From assembly GCF_026319325.1 (NCBI RefSeq), contig NZ_JAPDMU010000001.1:434001-498000 (forward strand): a stretch of 64,000 nucleotides of DNA, in the 5' to 3' direction. Origin of the DNA: Methylophaga sp. OBS3 (GTDB lineage Bacteria; Pseudomonadota; Gammaproteobacteria; Nitrosococcales; Methylophagaceae). Below the pieces are notes generated by a model. It had not been told where the DNA came from. It did not search any database and worked only from the letters and a program-made list of their open reading frames with translations. Every line of letters begins with the position of its first letter. The first letter of the stretch is position 1. Of this stretch, positions 27,162 to 36,655 are shown piece by piece. A program made the translations under genes and the position numbers.

Positions 27162-28616
27162 ATGGGGTTAGCCTCAAAAGCCGCCCGTGGTGGTGTGATC
27201 ATGATGTCTGGTCAGTTAGGCAAAGTCATTTTGCAGATGCTGAACCTGATCATATTGGCGCGTTTGCTACAGCCAGAAAGTTTTGGTTTGGTTGCCATGA
27301 TCGTGGCTTTATTTGGTGTTGGCGAGATCATTCGTGATTGCGGTTTATCAACAGCCGCCATTCAAGCCAAAGAGCTGACTCATAAACAAGCCAGTAATTT
27401 GTTCTGGGCCAATTTACTGATTGGCGCGGTTTTGACTCTGGTTGCTTATTTATTGGCGCATACCATTGCTGATTTTTATGAGCGTGTTGAGTTGATTGAG
27501 ATTGCACAGTTTTTATCAGTGATTTTTTTAATTAATGGCGCGGCTTCTCAGTTCAAAGCGAAACTAAACCGTGATCTTAAGTTTGGCTTTTTAATTACGG
27601 TTGAACTGATGGGTACCTTGATAGGTATCGCTATTGGTATCTATCTGGCTTACAGCGGCTATTCGTATATGGCCATTGTGTATCAGCAAATTGTTCAAGC
27701 GATTGTGTTCTTGGCCTTATATGCCGTGCTAGCGCGTTGGAAACCCGGTTTACCAAAACGTGATGCAGGCACAAAACAACTATTTTCATTTGGTTGGAAC
27801 CTGATGGGCGCCCAAATCTTAGGGTACTTTTCTAAGAACATGCCTGTCGTGTTAATTGGCTATAAATTTGGTGCGACACCACTTGGCTTTTTTGAACGTG
27901 CAATGCAGATTTTAATGATGCCGCTTAATCAATTAAGCGCGCCATCACAAGCTGTCGCCGTACCTATTTTGTCTCGTTTGGAGAACGAAAATCAGCAGAA
28001 ATACAATGATTTTCTGGTGTTCGGGCAAAACATCATTGTGCACCTTATTAGTTTTGGTTTAGTGGTTATTGTTACCCAAACCGAACGCTTGGTAACACTA
28101 GTGCTTGGGCCTCAGTGGGTTGAACTGGTGCCGATTTTCCAAGCGTTATCTGTCGGCGGTGTGTTTTTGGTTTTAGGCTACAGCAGCTACTGGGTTTTTC
28201 TCAGTAAGGGCATTACTAATCAGCTGTTTAAATTAAGCCTAATCACGCGACCAATGATTATTGCCATTACTGCATTAGGGGTTTTGGGCAGCACCACAAC
28301 AGTTGCGATGTGTTACTCGCTTGGCTTGGGACTGTCATGGTTATTGGGCGTGTACTGGTTAAAAGATACCGGTATCCCCGTTAAACGCATGATTGTTAAT
28401 CCGATCGCCGTAGCTGCGGTGTATTTCTTATCAGCGTTTATTTCTAATCAACTAATTGCCAATTTTGATCTTGGCTTGTTTGACGGTATCGCCTTGGGTT
28501 GGTTGGTGCTGATGGGCTGCATCGTTGTTGCTTATGGCATTTTGCCCATATTCCGAGATAGCGTGAATCAGCTTTTTCAGCTGCGAAATTACTTTAATAA
28601 GGTGAAATCAGCTTAA
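27162..28616 (+). CDS. Wzx-like lipopolysaccharide/oligosaccharide flippase (MOP family)
   Basis: A 484-residue membrane protein with 12-14 predicted helices and the MOP/Wzx N-terminus (ARGGVIMMSGQLGKVILQ, ARLLQPESFGLVAMI). It resembles WzxC-type flippases that move undecaprenyl-linked repeat units to the periplasmic face. ATG 27162 lies in GGAGTGGTGCA context. It overlaps the pyruvyl transferase gene by 1 bp. Confidence 0.88.
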   Translation: MGLASKAARGGVIMMSGQLGKVILQMLNLIILARLLQPESFGLVAMIVALFGVGEIIRDCGLSTAAIQAKELTHKQASNLFWANLLIGAVLTLVAYLLAHTIADFYERVELIEIAQFLSVIFLINGAASQFKAKLNRDLKFGFLITVELMGTLIGIAIGIYLAYSGYSYMAIVYQQIVQAIVFLALYAVLARWKPGLPKRDAGTKQLFSFGWNLMGAQILGYFSKNMPVVLIGYKFGATPLGFFERAMQILMMPLNQLSAPSQAVAVPILSRLENENQQKYNDFLVFGQNIIVHLISFGLVVIVTQTERLVTLVLGPQWVELVPIFQALSVGGVFLVLGYSSYWVFLSKGITNQLFKLSLITRPMIIAITALGVLGSTTTVAMCYSLGLGLSWLLGVYWLKDTGIPVKRMIVNPIAVAAVYFLSAFISNQLIANFDLGLFDGIALGWLVLMGCIVVAYGILPIFRDSVNQLFQLRNYFNKVKSA

Positions 28617-29818
28617 TGAAACACATCATTAAAAAGTGTATTCCAAGCACCTTCATCAACGTCACGATGGGACGGTTTTTACTGTTGACCATGCAGTGGC
28701 AAGTGAAAAATGGGGTGCGACCAGATACCTCAGCATTAATTGCAGCACCAGGTGGCGGCAATATTGGTGATCAAGCCATGCTGGAATCTTTTTTGCACAA
28801 TGTCGATGGCAAAAAACTCATCATCACCACTAACCATAATCCGGTAACGATTCCATCTTGTTATGCGCTCGACGTTGAAGTCATCAAGATGCCGGGTTTG
28901 ATTTACGGTGAGCCACATTCATTCACTCGTGACTTTATTAAGTTTGTTCGTTTGTTACCTAGTCTAAAAACACTCTCGGTGACTGGTGCTGATGTGATGG
29001 ATGGGGGCTATAACCCACATGCTTCAGCGATGCGTGCTTATGTCGCTATGTTTGTTGCGAAGTATGGTGTTGCCTCGCGCATCTTAGGATTTAGTTGGAA
29101 CACGAAGCCCCATAAAAAAGCAATTACCGCACTACGAAGTGCCGGTAAGGCAGGGGTGCAATTATTGGTTCGTGATGCCATTTCGCATAAACGTCTAAAT
29201 GATTTGGCTATCAGCAATACCGTATTAACAGCGGATGTGGTGTTTTCAAATGCGCGTCAACAAGAGCAGGGGATTGATGACATTCTTGCTTACTGTGACG
29301 GCAAGAATGTGGCCTTGGTTAATGCCAGCGGTTTGATAGCTAAAGATATCGATCAAATTGAAGAATATCGCGCCATCATCAATAAGCTGACGGCTGAGCA
29401 ATATACCGTCGTTCTATTACCACACGTCATTCGTGATGGCGCCAATGATCTTAGTGTATGCAAAGCTATCGCTGACCTTTATCCCGATGTTTATTTTGTC
29501 GACAGGTTACTCGAGCCTGACCAGATCAAGCGTTTGGCAAAAACGGCCAAGCTTGTTGTGACGGGGCGAATGCATCTGTCGATCATGTCAATCAATGCTG
29601 GAACACCTGCCATTGTTTTATCGACCCAAGGCAAAGTTGATGGCCTGATGGCGTTTTTCTCACTGCCTGAATTATCACTTGAACCAACAGCCGGGTTTGG
29701 TCAAAAGGTCGTGGCTTTAATTGATCAAGTGCAGAACAACTATGAAAAGTATGCCGACAGACTTGCTGACAACATTGAAAGTGTTCGTTTGTTATCGAAG
29801 AAAAACTTTCAGCAATGA
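28616..29818 (+). CDS. Polysaccharide pyruvyl transferase family protein
   Basis: A 400-residue protein with the PS_pyruv_trans signature: APGGGNIGDQAMLESFL near residue 45, YTVVLLPHVIRDGAND and the C-terminal TGRMHLSIMSINAGTPAIVL. The family adds a pyruvate ketal from phosphoenolpyruvate to hexoses of exopolysaccharides such as colanic acid and xanthan, giving the polymer negative charge. The acceptor sugar cannot be read from the sequence. Its stop codon is part of an ATGA overlap with a short ORF downstream. Confidence 0.85.
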   Translation: MKHIIKKCIPSTFINVTMGRFLLLTMQWQVKNGVRPDTSALIAAPGGGNIGDQAMLESFLHNVDGKKLIITTNHNPVTIPSCYALDVEVIKMPGLIYGEPHSFTRDFIKFVRLLPSLKTLSVTGADVMDGGYNPHASAMRAYVAMFVAKYGVASRILGFSWNTKPHKKAITALRSAGKAGVQLLVRDAISHKRLNDLAISNTVLTADVVFSNARQQEQGIDDILAYCDGKNVALVNASGLIAKDIDQIEEYRAIINKLTAEQYTVVLLPHVIRDGANDLSVCKAIADLYPDVYFVDRLLEPDQIKRLAKTAKLVVTGRMHLSIMSINAGTPAIVLSTQGKVDGLMAFFSLPELSLEPTAGFGQKVVALIDQVQNNYEKYADRLADNIESVRLLSKKNFQQ

Positions 29819-29967
29819 TGACGTGGCTTACTCAACAAAACGATGAATTCGGTTTAGCAATGCTGCGAAGCCGAGTGAGCAGTGCGTTTAACAACGTAGT
29901 GCATTTGATTACAGCATTACCAAAGCAATGCTGTGGTGTTTTTCAATTAACCAGAGCGGACGGATGA
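29815..29967 (+). CDS. Small ORF (50 codons) overlapping both neighbours by ATGA
   Basis: A frame with tandem ATGs at 29815 and 29818 runs stop-free to TGA 29965-29967. Its first ATG forms ATGA with the stop of the pyruvyl transferase gene (29816-29818) and its stop forms ATGA with the start of the next glycosyltransferase (29964). It exactly fills the only sizeable gap in this part of the operon. The product would begin MMTWLTQQNDEFGLAMLRSR and contain a CC pair near its end; no domain, signal peptide or clear membrane helix is recognised. It may be a true small protein, a translational coupling device, or a remnant of a larger gene. Confidence 0.5.
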   Translation: MMTWLTQQNDEFGLAMLRSRVSSAFNNVVHLITALPKQCCGVFQLTRADG

Positions 29968-30977
29968 AAATACTTTTTTACCCAGAACCTGACGGTGCGA
30001 ATGAATACACGTCAAACATGGTTAACCATATCGAAACCGTAAGCGGTGAGCGATTGTGTTATGCACCTAATATCAAGGATATCGTGTTACGTCCCAGGCA
30101 GACCTTTCGCTATAAGAAATACGATGTTGCGATCATTAATTGGCTGGAAAACAACCTGAGAAGTGAGAGCAAAAAGTTATATTTGTTCGGCATTTTGAAG
30201 TTCTTTGTTTACATCGTGTATTTCAAGATTGCTGCAAAGAAAACGGTGTATGTCAGACACAATATGACACCTCACGATATGCCTCGCAGGCATGCCAAAA
30301 TTAGTCGAAAAATTATCGATTTTGCCCTGCGGTTTTTTGACAAAAAAGTGGCGCATTCTGGTCACCTAGAAGGTGAGGATTATTTCTATATTCCACATCC
30401 TTTATATGACACCCGTGTCGATGCCACGGTGATCAATGATAACTCTGAAGATGCTTACTATTTAGTATTTGGCAGGGTAGAGCGTTACAAACAAATTGAC
30501 GCAATTTTGGCTAACTGGCCAGACAATGAAAAACTGCTGATAGCTGGTCCCGCCTCAGATCATGATTATGTGTCTGAGCTTTTGAAAATGGCCAAAGGCC
30601 GTAATATCAATTTCGATATTCGTTTCCTGCCTGATGATGATGTATCGACGATCATGTCGGAAGCTAAAGCCATCATTTTGGCGCACGACGCCAGCGAAAT
30701 GATCGTCAGTGGCAGCTTCTTTCACGCCATTAGTTACGGTGTTCCCGTTATTGCTTCTAATCAATCTTTTTTAAATTGGCTGAAAGATCACAAAGACTTT
30801 AGCGGTCTTGCTTTATTCAATTCGGTACAGGAATTAGCTGAGGTGATTCGTCAGCCAAATGTACCCAACAAAAACATCATTTTGTCTGAATCTGCCTGCT
30901 TATTTGGCGACAGTGCAGTGCAATCTAATTTGCGACAGCTTTTTAAAGAATTAAAAGCTGACACCAGTCGAGCGTGA
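29964..30977 (+). CDS. Glycosyltransferase (GT-B fold, GT4-like)
   Basis: A 337-residue protein starting at ATG 29964 (CGGACGG upstream). It has a two-lobe GT-B pattern: an N-terminal acceptor domain with RHNMTPHDMPRRHAK, and a C-terminal donor domain with YLVFGRVERYKQIDAIL, LLIAGPASDHDYV and AIILAHDASEMIVSGSFFHA in place of the GT4 EPFG-type block. It probably adds one sugar to the undecaprenyl-linked repeat unit at the cytoplasmic face. Donor and linkage are unknown. Confidence 0.8.
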   Translation: MKILFYPEPDGANEYTSNMVNHIETVSGERLCYAPNIKDIVLRPRQTFRYKKYDVAIINWLENNLRSESKKLYLFGILKFFVYIVYFKIAAKKTVYVRHNMTPHDMPRRHAKISRKIIDFALRFFDKKVAHSGHLEGEDYFYIPHPLYDTRVDATVINDNSEDAYYLVFGRVERYKQIDAILANWPDNEKLLIAGPASDHDYVSELLKMAKGRNINFDIRFLPDDDVSTIMSEAKAIILAHDASEMIVSGSFFHAISYGVPVIASNQSFLNWLKDHKDFSGLALFNSVQELAEVIRQPNVPNKNIILSESACLFGDSAVQSNLRQLFKELKADTSRA

Positions 30978-30986
30978 GGAATTGAG

Positions 30987-32186
30987 ATGAGAAAGTATTG
31001 CATCGTTGCAGCAGCATACCCGCCTAATATTAAAGGTGGTGGTGAAAAATCGACCCAATTATTAGCAAAAGGCTTATCAGCCTTAGGTAATGATGTAACC
31101 GTACTGACGATTGATCATGAAGAAGGTCAGTACATGGACAATGATGTACTGGTTAAAACAATTCGCACGCCAAATATTTACTGGAATTTCAAACATACTC
31201 AGCCTGCACATAAAAAGCTGATTTGGCACTTTAAAGAAAACTTTAATCCTCAGGCAATCCAGACGATCGAGTCTAAACTTGAGTCGATTAATCCTGATGC
31301 AGTTATCACCAGCACCATTGAAAACTTTGGAAATGCTGCTTGGGAAGCCTGTAACAAACTGAATATCCCGGTTGCTCATATCCTTCGGAGTTATTACACC
31401 TTGTGCTTTAAGGGCACGATGTTTCGTAACGATAAAAACTGTGAAGGTCGTTGTCTTGGTTGTCAGGTCGGCACCATGGGACGGGTGAACAGTGCTGGCA
31501 AAGTAAATGGACTGATAGGTATCAGTGACTTTATTTTGCAAAAGCATATCCCGTATTTCAAAAATGCGATGAATACGGTCATATTTAATCCCGTAGAAAC
31601 AGCTACACCAGCCCATCAAGAACTAGATAATTCTGAAAAAGTCTTTGGTTACCTTGGGCGTATTGAACCGGAGAAAGGCGTAGAGCTGTTATTACAGGCA
31701 TTTCAAACATTACCTGAAGACTACCATTTGAAAATTGCTGGTACGGGGAAAGAAGAGTACGTCCAATATCTGAAAGACAAATACCCATCAAATCGCATCA
31801 CTTTTCTAGGTTGGGTATCGGCTGATGAAGTGTATCAAGCGGTTAATTTTGTCATTGTGCCTTCAATGTGGAATGAGCCTTTTGGCAGAACGGTCATTGA
31901 AGCTTATGCCCAAGGGGTTGCTGTTATTGCATCGGCAAGAGGTGGTTTGAAGGAACTCGTTGTTGAGGGTGAAACCGGCCAGCTGTTTGAGCCTAATGAT
32001 GTTGAAAACCTAAAAGATGCTTGTCTTGCTGCTGTGAGCAATAACTTAGCTTCGGCCGAGGTTAGCCACAAACTGAAGCAATATGCTGAGCAATTTTCAG
32101 TCAGCAATATCTCTGTCCAATACGACGTATTTATCAATCAAATGATTGACGCTTATGAAAGCGCCCATCGAACGGTATTGGTGTAA
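30987..32186 (+). CDS. Family 4 glycosyltransferase with a cysteine motif
   Basis: A 399-residue retaining GT4 enzyme. The N-terminus IVAAAYPPNIKGGGEKSTQLLA is typical of the family; the donor-binding lobe carries FGYLGRIEPEKGVELLLQAF and PSMWNEPFGRTVIEAYAQG (the EX7E motif). Around residues 145-155 a cluster NCEGRCLGCQVG (three cysteines) is inserted, seen in some GT4 proteins and possibly metal-binding. Adds a sugar to the exopolysaccharide repeat unit; specificity unknown. Confidence 0.88.
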   Translation: MRKYCIVAAAYPPNIKGGGEKSTQLLAKGLSALGNDVTVLTIDHEEGQYMDNDVLVKTIRTPNIYWNFKHTQPAHKKLIWHFKENFNPQAIQTIESKLESINPDAVITSTIENFGNAAWEACNKLNIPVAHILRSYYTLCFKGTMFRNDKNCEGRCLGCQVGTMGRVNSAGKVNGLIGISDFILQKHIPYFKNAMNTVIFNPVETATPAHQELDNSEKVFGYLGRIEPEKGVELLLQAFQTLPEDYHLKIAGTGKEEYVQYLKDKYPSNRITFLGWVSADEVYQAVNFVIVPSMWNEPFGRTVIEAYAQGVAVIASARGGLKELVVEGETGQLFEPNDVENLKDACLAAVSNNLASAEVSHKLKQYAEQFSVSNISVQYDVFINQMIDAYESAHRTVLV

Positions 32187-32195
32187 AGGGCACAG

Positions 32196-33452
32196 ATGGC
32201 TTATCAATACACCACGATGAACGACAATCAGCCCGTGTTTAAAAATCACGGTAACAGTCTTGGTATTGCTGGCTGGTTAGTGCTGGTTGCTATTGCCTTT
32301 AATGCGGGCTTGGCGATGGTTAATGCCCATGTCATGACATTAGGTTCAGCACATGTGGCATTAACTGAGATTTTGATTCTCGGCACATTGTTAGGTTATT
32401 TACTGCTTAACCTGAAAAAAATCCCCGAAATTCTGCCGCATGTGCTGTTCCTATTGGGGATCACGTCATTATCATTGTGGGTGATGCTCACTAATGATGC
32501 GATGTTCATCAAAATCCTGCGAGATAGTTTGATTATCGTGGCGTTTGTTTTATTGGGCACATTGCTCAATAGTCAGCAGGTCATCAAGGTGTTCAAAATC
32601 ATGATGTTGGCGGTATTAGCCATTGCCGTTATCGAGATATTTGCAACTGATATCTACGTCATGATGTTTGAGCCAGAGCAGTATTTTTATACCACGCGCG
32701 GTATTGAGCCTTTTGAATATAGTGACTCAGGCTTATTTAGAAACTCGCTGGGTTATAGCTCGCGTTTTTCATTTAACTTTTTGTCATCACACCGTATTTC
32801 ATCGCTGTTTCTAGAGCAGGTGTCACTCGCCAACTTTACGATGGTGACGCTGATTTTCTTGATGGGATTCAGTAAATACTTAAGCAAACGTGAAGTCTTG
32901 TTTTTCTTGTTGGGCAGTATCTTTTTGATTTTGGTTAACGACACACGTACTGGTGCTGTGTTTGCCTTGGCAATGATTCCTTTGTTTTATCTGGCACCGT
33001 TACTGCCACGGTGGTTAGCCGTGACATTTATTCCCGGCTTACTACTCTTTGCCATTATCGTGTTTTATGACCCGACACAAACATCTTTATCGGATTCATT
33101 TTCAGGTCGTATTGGTTTCACTTTGTATCTATTGAATGAAGCCGACTTATCAACATTACTGATGGGGAATTTGGAGGGCATAAATAGTGTTGCTGACAGT
33201 GGCTATAGCTACATTATTTATGCAACCAGCATCTTTGGTTTGATTCTGTATTGGCTATATGGCGCACTGATTGTTCGCTCTGATGAGGCATCCAGCAAAC
33301 GCTGCGTCTTTGCCATCAACGTATTTATTGCTTTGAATCTGATGATTGGTGCAGCGATTTTCACGATTAAAGTGGCAGCACCTATCTGGATCATGATGGG
33401 GTTCCTCTATAAACAAATGCATCAATCTGATGATGTAGAGGCTAAATCATGA
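32196..33452 (+). CDS. Wzy/O-antigen-ligase-like polysaccharide polymerase
   Basis: A 418-residue membrane protein with about ten hydrophobic segments and a larger periplasmic loop around residues 150-200, followed by the short NDTRTGAVFALAMIP segment that resembles the O-antigen polymerase/ligase (RTG) motif. No other polymerase candidate is seen in the locus, so it is the likely Wzy. It overlaps the downstream acyltransferase by ATGA. Family assignment rests on topology and the RTG motif; such proteins are poorly conserved. Confidence 0.75.
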   Translation: MAYQYTTMNDNQPVFKNHGNSLGIAGWLVLVAIAFNAGLAMVNAHVMTLGSAHVALTEILILGTLLGYLLLNLKKIPEILPHVLFLLGITSLSLWVMLTNDAMFIKILRDSLIIVAFVLLGTLLNSQQVIKVFKIMMLAVLAIAVIEIFATDIYVMMFEPEQYFYTTRGIEPFEYSDSGLFRNSLGYSSRFSFNFLSSHRISSLFLEQVSLANFTMVTLIFLMGFSKYLSKREVLFFLLGSIFLILVNDTRTGAVFALAMIPLFYLAPLLPRWLAVTFIPGLLLFAIIVFYDPTQTSLSDSFSGRIGFTLYLLNEADLSTLLMGNLEGINSVADSGYSYIIYATSIFGLILYWLYGALIVRSDEASSKRCVFAINVFIALNLMIGAAIFTIKVAAPIWIMMGFLYKQMHQSDDVEAKS

Positions 33453-34525
33453 ATGCACAACTGAGACAAGTTGGCCCTGATTACGCCAAGATGATTGGCA
33501 TCATCTTAGTGGTATTCGGTCATACCGTCAGAGGTCTGTTCAATGCCGGTATTTTGCCTGCTGATAGTGCATTTTGGCTGAATGTCGATAGGGCGATTTA
33601 TCTGTTTCACATGCCATTATTCTTTTTCCTTTCTGGCATGTTTATCCAGCAAACATTGGCGAAAACAGAATTAACAGATTTCTTTAAACGCAATGTGTTG
33701 ATTTTCATCGTGCCCCTGATCTTCTGGTCATATACCCAATCGGGTATTCAGTATTTTGCAGGCGGTAGCGTTAATGTCGAGCGCTCGTTGACCTACGTAT
33801 TACAAGCACCATTTCCCCCAAAACAACAGTTCTGGTTCTTATGGGCGTTGTTTTTAATTTCTTGTTTTTCAGCGGTCATATTAAAGCTGATCAATGGCAA
33901 AACCTTGCTGTCGGTTTTAGCACTAATGGCACTGGCGGTGATGAGCCTGGGTAGCAGTGTTGGTCTCTCAGGTATTACTTACAAAATGGAAGGTCAGACC
34001 TTTGGTGAGGCAGTGTTTTTCTTCCCTTATTTTGTGATGGGAGTGCTGATGGCAACACCGACCGTTATGAAGTCAGCATCTACTGCCTTCAAGATCTTGT
34101 TGGTCTTTGCTGCAACCGTCATCTTTTACTTAGTCAGCTATCAACAAACTAACGCGTTTTATTACGTCTTTTCGTTTATTGCGGTTTACACCTGCTACCA
34201 ATGTTGTGCTTATTTAGGTGAGTCAATTCAGGCGCGTTTGGCGAGTAGCGATAAGCCAAGCCCTTTATTACAAAGCCTGCATAACGCACTGATTTTTATC
34301 GGTATGAACAGTTTTATTATTTATCTGGCGCACATCATTCCAGAGGCCGGTATTCGCGTTGTTTTAATGAAACTGGGTATCGATGACCCAATCACACATA
34401 TCACGGCGGGTACGTTATTTGGCTTGTTTGTGCCGTTATTACTGATTCCTGTAAATCTGCTTCTGGTGCGTTACTGGAAGTCAGTGAATTACATTTTCCC
34501 AATTAGAAGGATGAAATATGCGTAA
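33449..34525 (+). CDS. Acyltransferase 3 family membrane protein
   Basis: A 358-residue protein with about ten transmembrane helices. The N-terminal signature DYAKMIGIILVVFGHTVRGL and LFHMPLFFFLSGMFI (His plus FHMPLFFFLSG) is that of acyltransferase family 3 (O-acetyltransferase/OpgC-like). It probably transfers acetyl or succinyl groups onto the exopolysaccharide. Overlaps both neighbours (4 bp upstream, 8 bp downstream), so it is in the same transcript. Confidence 0.85.
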   Translation: MNAQLRQVGPDYAKMIGIILVVFGHTVRGLFNAGILPADSAFWLNVDRAIYLFHMPLFFFLSGMFIQQTLAKTELTDFFKRNVLIFIVPLIFWSYTQSGIQYFAGGSVNVERSLTYVLQAPFPPKQQFWFLWALFLISCFSAVILKLINGKTLLSVLALMALAVMSLGSSVGLSGITYKMEGQTFGEAVFFFPYFVMGVLMATPTVMKSASTAFKILLVFAATVIFYLVSYQQTNAFYYVFSFIAVYTCYQCCAYLGESIQARLASSDKPSPLLQSLHNALIFIGMNSFIIYLAHIIPEAGIRVVLMKLGIDDPITHITAGTLFGLFVPLLLIPVNLLLVRYWKSVNYIFPIRRMKYA

Positions 34526-35534
34526 CCCTAAAAGTTACCGAGTTCTACTACTAATTGTCAGTTTCTTAACGCTGACCTATATGATGCCAAGCCGTGCTGA
34601 AGCGCCTTTGGCTGGTGTGAATTTCCCAGGGCCAGGTATTGCTGGACATGTCTTTCCAGGTCAAAAAGACAAAACCTATCACTTCCCCAGTGAGCAAGAT
34701 GTCAAAAGCTATGCAGACTTTGGTTTTAAAGTGATTCGCCTCGCTTTTACTTGGGAGCGTTTACAACCTGAGCTTAATAAAGGTTTCAACGCACCGTATT
34801 TGGCTGATATCGATAAGTTTGTCGAGCAAGCAGCTAAATATGATTTGTTAGTTGTCCTCGATGTACATAACTACGCCCGTTACAAAGGTGAATTTATCGG
34901 TAGCAAAGAAGTACCCGTTGAGGCGTTTGAGGACTTTTGGCGCCGTATGGCAAAACACTACATCGGTCAGGAGCATGTCATTTTTGGCCTGATGAATGAG
35001 CCTTTTAAACAAGATGCCAAGACTTGGTCAGAAATGGCACAAAGAGGTGTTGATGCGATTCGTGAGGCAGGTGCCGTGCAAAAAATTCTGGTGCCAGCCA
35101 CGTATTACTCTAGTGCCGCACGCTGGTTACACAAACACGGTGAGTTTTCTAATGGCCAAGTGTTGAAAAACATCAAAGATCCGCAAAACAACATCGTCTT
35201 TGAAGCACACCAATATCTTGACCAATATTCAACTGGGCTTGACGACAAATGCGTGAGCTCAAAAGTTGGCGTAGAGCGTTTAACGGCCTTTACCAAATGG
35301 CTTAGAGACAATGGTTTTCAAGGTTTCTTAGGGGAGTTTGCTGCCGGTAAAAGTGATGTTTGCCAGCAAGCCTTAAACAATATGTTGCAGTACATGCAAG
35401 ACAACAGTGATGTTTGGTATGGCTGGACATACTGGGTAGCAGATCCATGGTTTGAAGGTTACCGATTCAATATCTATCCAGCGGACAGTTCTAAGTCACC
35501 GCAGTTGAAGGTATTGGAATCTTTTATTCAGTAA
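34518..35534 (+). CDS. Secreted glycoside hydrolase family 5 (endoglucanase-like)
   Basis: A 338-residue (beta/alpha)8 glycosidase with an N-terminal signal peptide (about residues 1-28). The GH5 catalytic acid is E161 in GLMNEPF and the nucleophile E273 in FLGEFAAG; IRLAFTWERL, LDVHNYARY and FEAHQYLD are further GH5 blocks. Polysaccharide operons often carry such an enzyme to trim or release polymer and to clear misdirected chains from the periplasm. It lies between an acyltransferase and a glycosyltransferase gene. The bond cut is unknown; a beta-1,4-glucan or mannan stretch in the polymer is a reasonable guess. Confidence 0.88.
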   Translation: MRNPKSYRVLLLIVSFLTLTYMMPSRAEAPLAGVNFPGPGIAGHVFPGQKDKTYHFPSEQDVKSYADFGFKVIRLAFTWERLQPELNKGFNAPYLADIDKFVEQAAKYDLLVVLDVHNYARYKGEFIGSKEVPVEAFEDFWRRMAKHYIGQEHVIFGLMNEPFKQDAKTWSEMAQRGVDAIREAGAVQKILVPATYYSSAARWLHKHGEFSNGQVLKNIKDPQNNIVFEAHQYLDQYSTGLDDKCVSSKVGVERLTAFTKWLRDNGFQGFLGEFAAGKSDVCQQALNNMLQYMQDNSDVWYGWTYWVADPWFEGYRFNIYPADSSKSPQLKVLESFIQ

Positions 35535-35569
35535 TCCTGTAAGTACAGATCGAGAATAGGAATTTGGCT

Positions 35570-36655
35570 ATGAAAATTTTGCATATTGTTCGCCAATTTT
35601 CTCCGAGTATCGGGGGCTTGGAAGATTATGTGCTGAATCTGTCCTTGGAACAGAAAAGTCTGGGTCATGAGGTGGGTGTGTTTACTTTAAACACCAACTT
35701 TCAAACAGAAGAGCGTTTAGCAGATGAGTCGGTTGTTAATGGTGTACCAGTAAAACGTTTTGCTTGGTTTGGCTCAAAGCGTTATCCCATTACGCGTTTT
35801 CCACTAAAAGAACTTAACAAGTTCGATATCGTGCATGTTCATGCCGTGGATTTTTTTATCGATTATTTGTCGATGCTGAAACGTGTTGGACTGCTTAAAG
35901 CCAAATTGGTATTAACGACGCATGGCGGTTTTTTTCATACGCCACAACAGCAGGCGCTGAAGAAACTCTTTTTTAAGACCATTACCCGGTTTACGCTGCG
36001 TCCAGTTGATGTCGTATTCACAATAAGCAACAACGACAAAGCACTGTTTGAGCAAATCAAAGATGACTGTCATCTCATTGAAAATGGCGTGGCATATCAA
36101 AAATTTGGTCATGCTGGCGCATTACAAAGTAATAGCGATTTTGTCTATTTAGGACGCCTGAGTTCAAACAAACGACTTGATTGGCTCATTGAAGCGTTTA
36201 GCCAATTGGCACCCGATGGTAGCAAGCTGAAAATCATCGGTAATCGCGCCACGGGTGATGCTAAACAGTTAGAAGAACTGGTGATATCTCTGCATGCCCA
36301 AGATCGGGTAGAGCTATTGTTCAACATCGATGATGAGGCGATTCGTGAGCATATTGAGTCGTCACGTTATGTCATTAGTGCCTCTGAATATGAAGGTTTT
36401 GGCCTTAGCGTTATCGAGTTGATGTCATATGGCTTAGTGCCGTTTCTATCGAGCCAACCAGACTCATTTAAAGGCTTTATTTCACAGTCTGGCGTTGGCG
36501 AATTATTCACCTATGAACACACGGATTTTGAAGCCAGTTATTTATCACTGGTTAAGTCATGGTCAGTCGACGAAGTCGAAAAATCAAAACAATTTGCCGA
36601 GAGATTTTCTTGGAAGTCAGTAGCGAGGAGCATTGTTGATGGCTATGCAGTCTGA
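35570..36655 (+). CDS. Family 4 glycosyltransferase
   Basis: A 361-residue GT4 protein: N-terminal ILHIVRQFSPSIGGLEDYVLN, donor lobe FVYLGRLSSNKRLDWLIEAF and ISASEYEGFGLSVIELMSYG (EX7E). I start at ATG 35570 with AATAGG at 35555-35560 rather than the in-frame TTG 35564. Overlaps the following WecG-like gene by 17 bp. Adds a sugar to the repeat unit; specificity unknown. Confidence 0.88.
   Translation: MKILHIVRQFSPSIGGLEDYVLNLSLEQKSLGHEVGVFTLNTNFQTEERLADESVVNGVPVKRFAWFGSKRYPITRFPLKELNKFDIVHVHAVDFFIDYLSMLKRVGLLKAKLVLTTHGGFFHTPQQQALKKLFFKTITRFTLRPVDVVFTISNNDKALFEQIKDDCHLIENGVAYQKFGHAGALQSNSDFVYLGRLSSNKRLDWLIEAFSQLAPDGSKLKIIGNRATGDAKQLEELVISLHAQDRVELLFNIDDEAIREHIESSRYVISASEYEGFGLSVIELMSYGLVPFLSSQPDSFKGFISQSGVGELFTYEHTDFEASYLSLVKSWSVDEVEKSKQFAERFSWKSVARSIVDGYAV

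Noticed and set aside
27121..27171. 16-codon ATG frame before the flippase gene
   Set aside because: Very short, no ribosome-binding site of its own, and it crosses the flippase start; probably chance.
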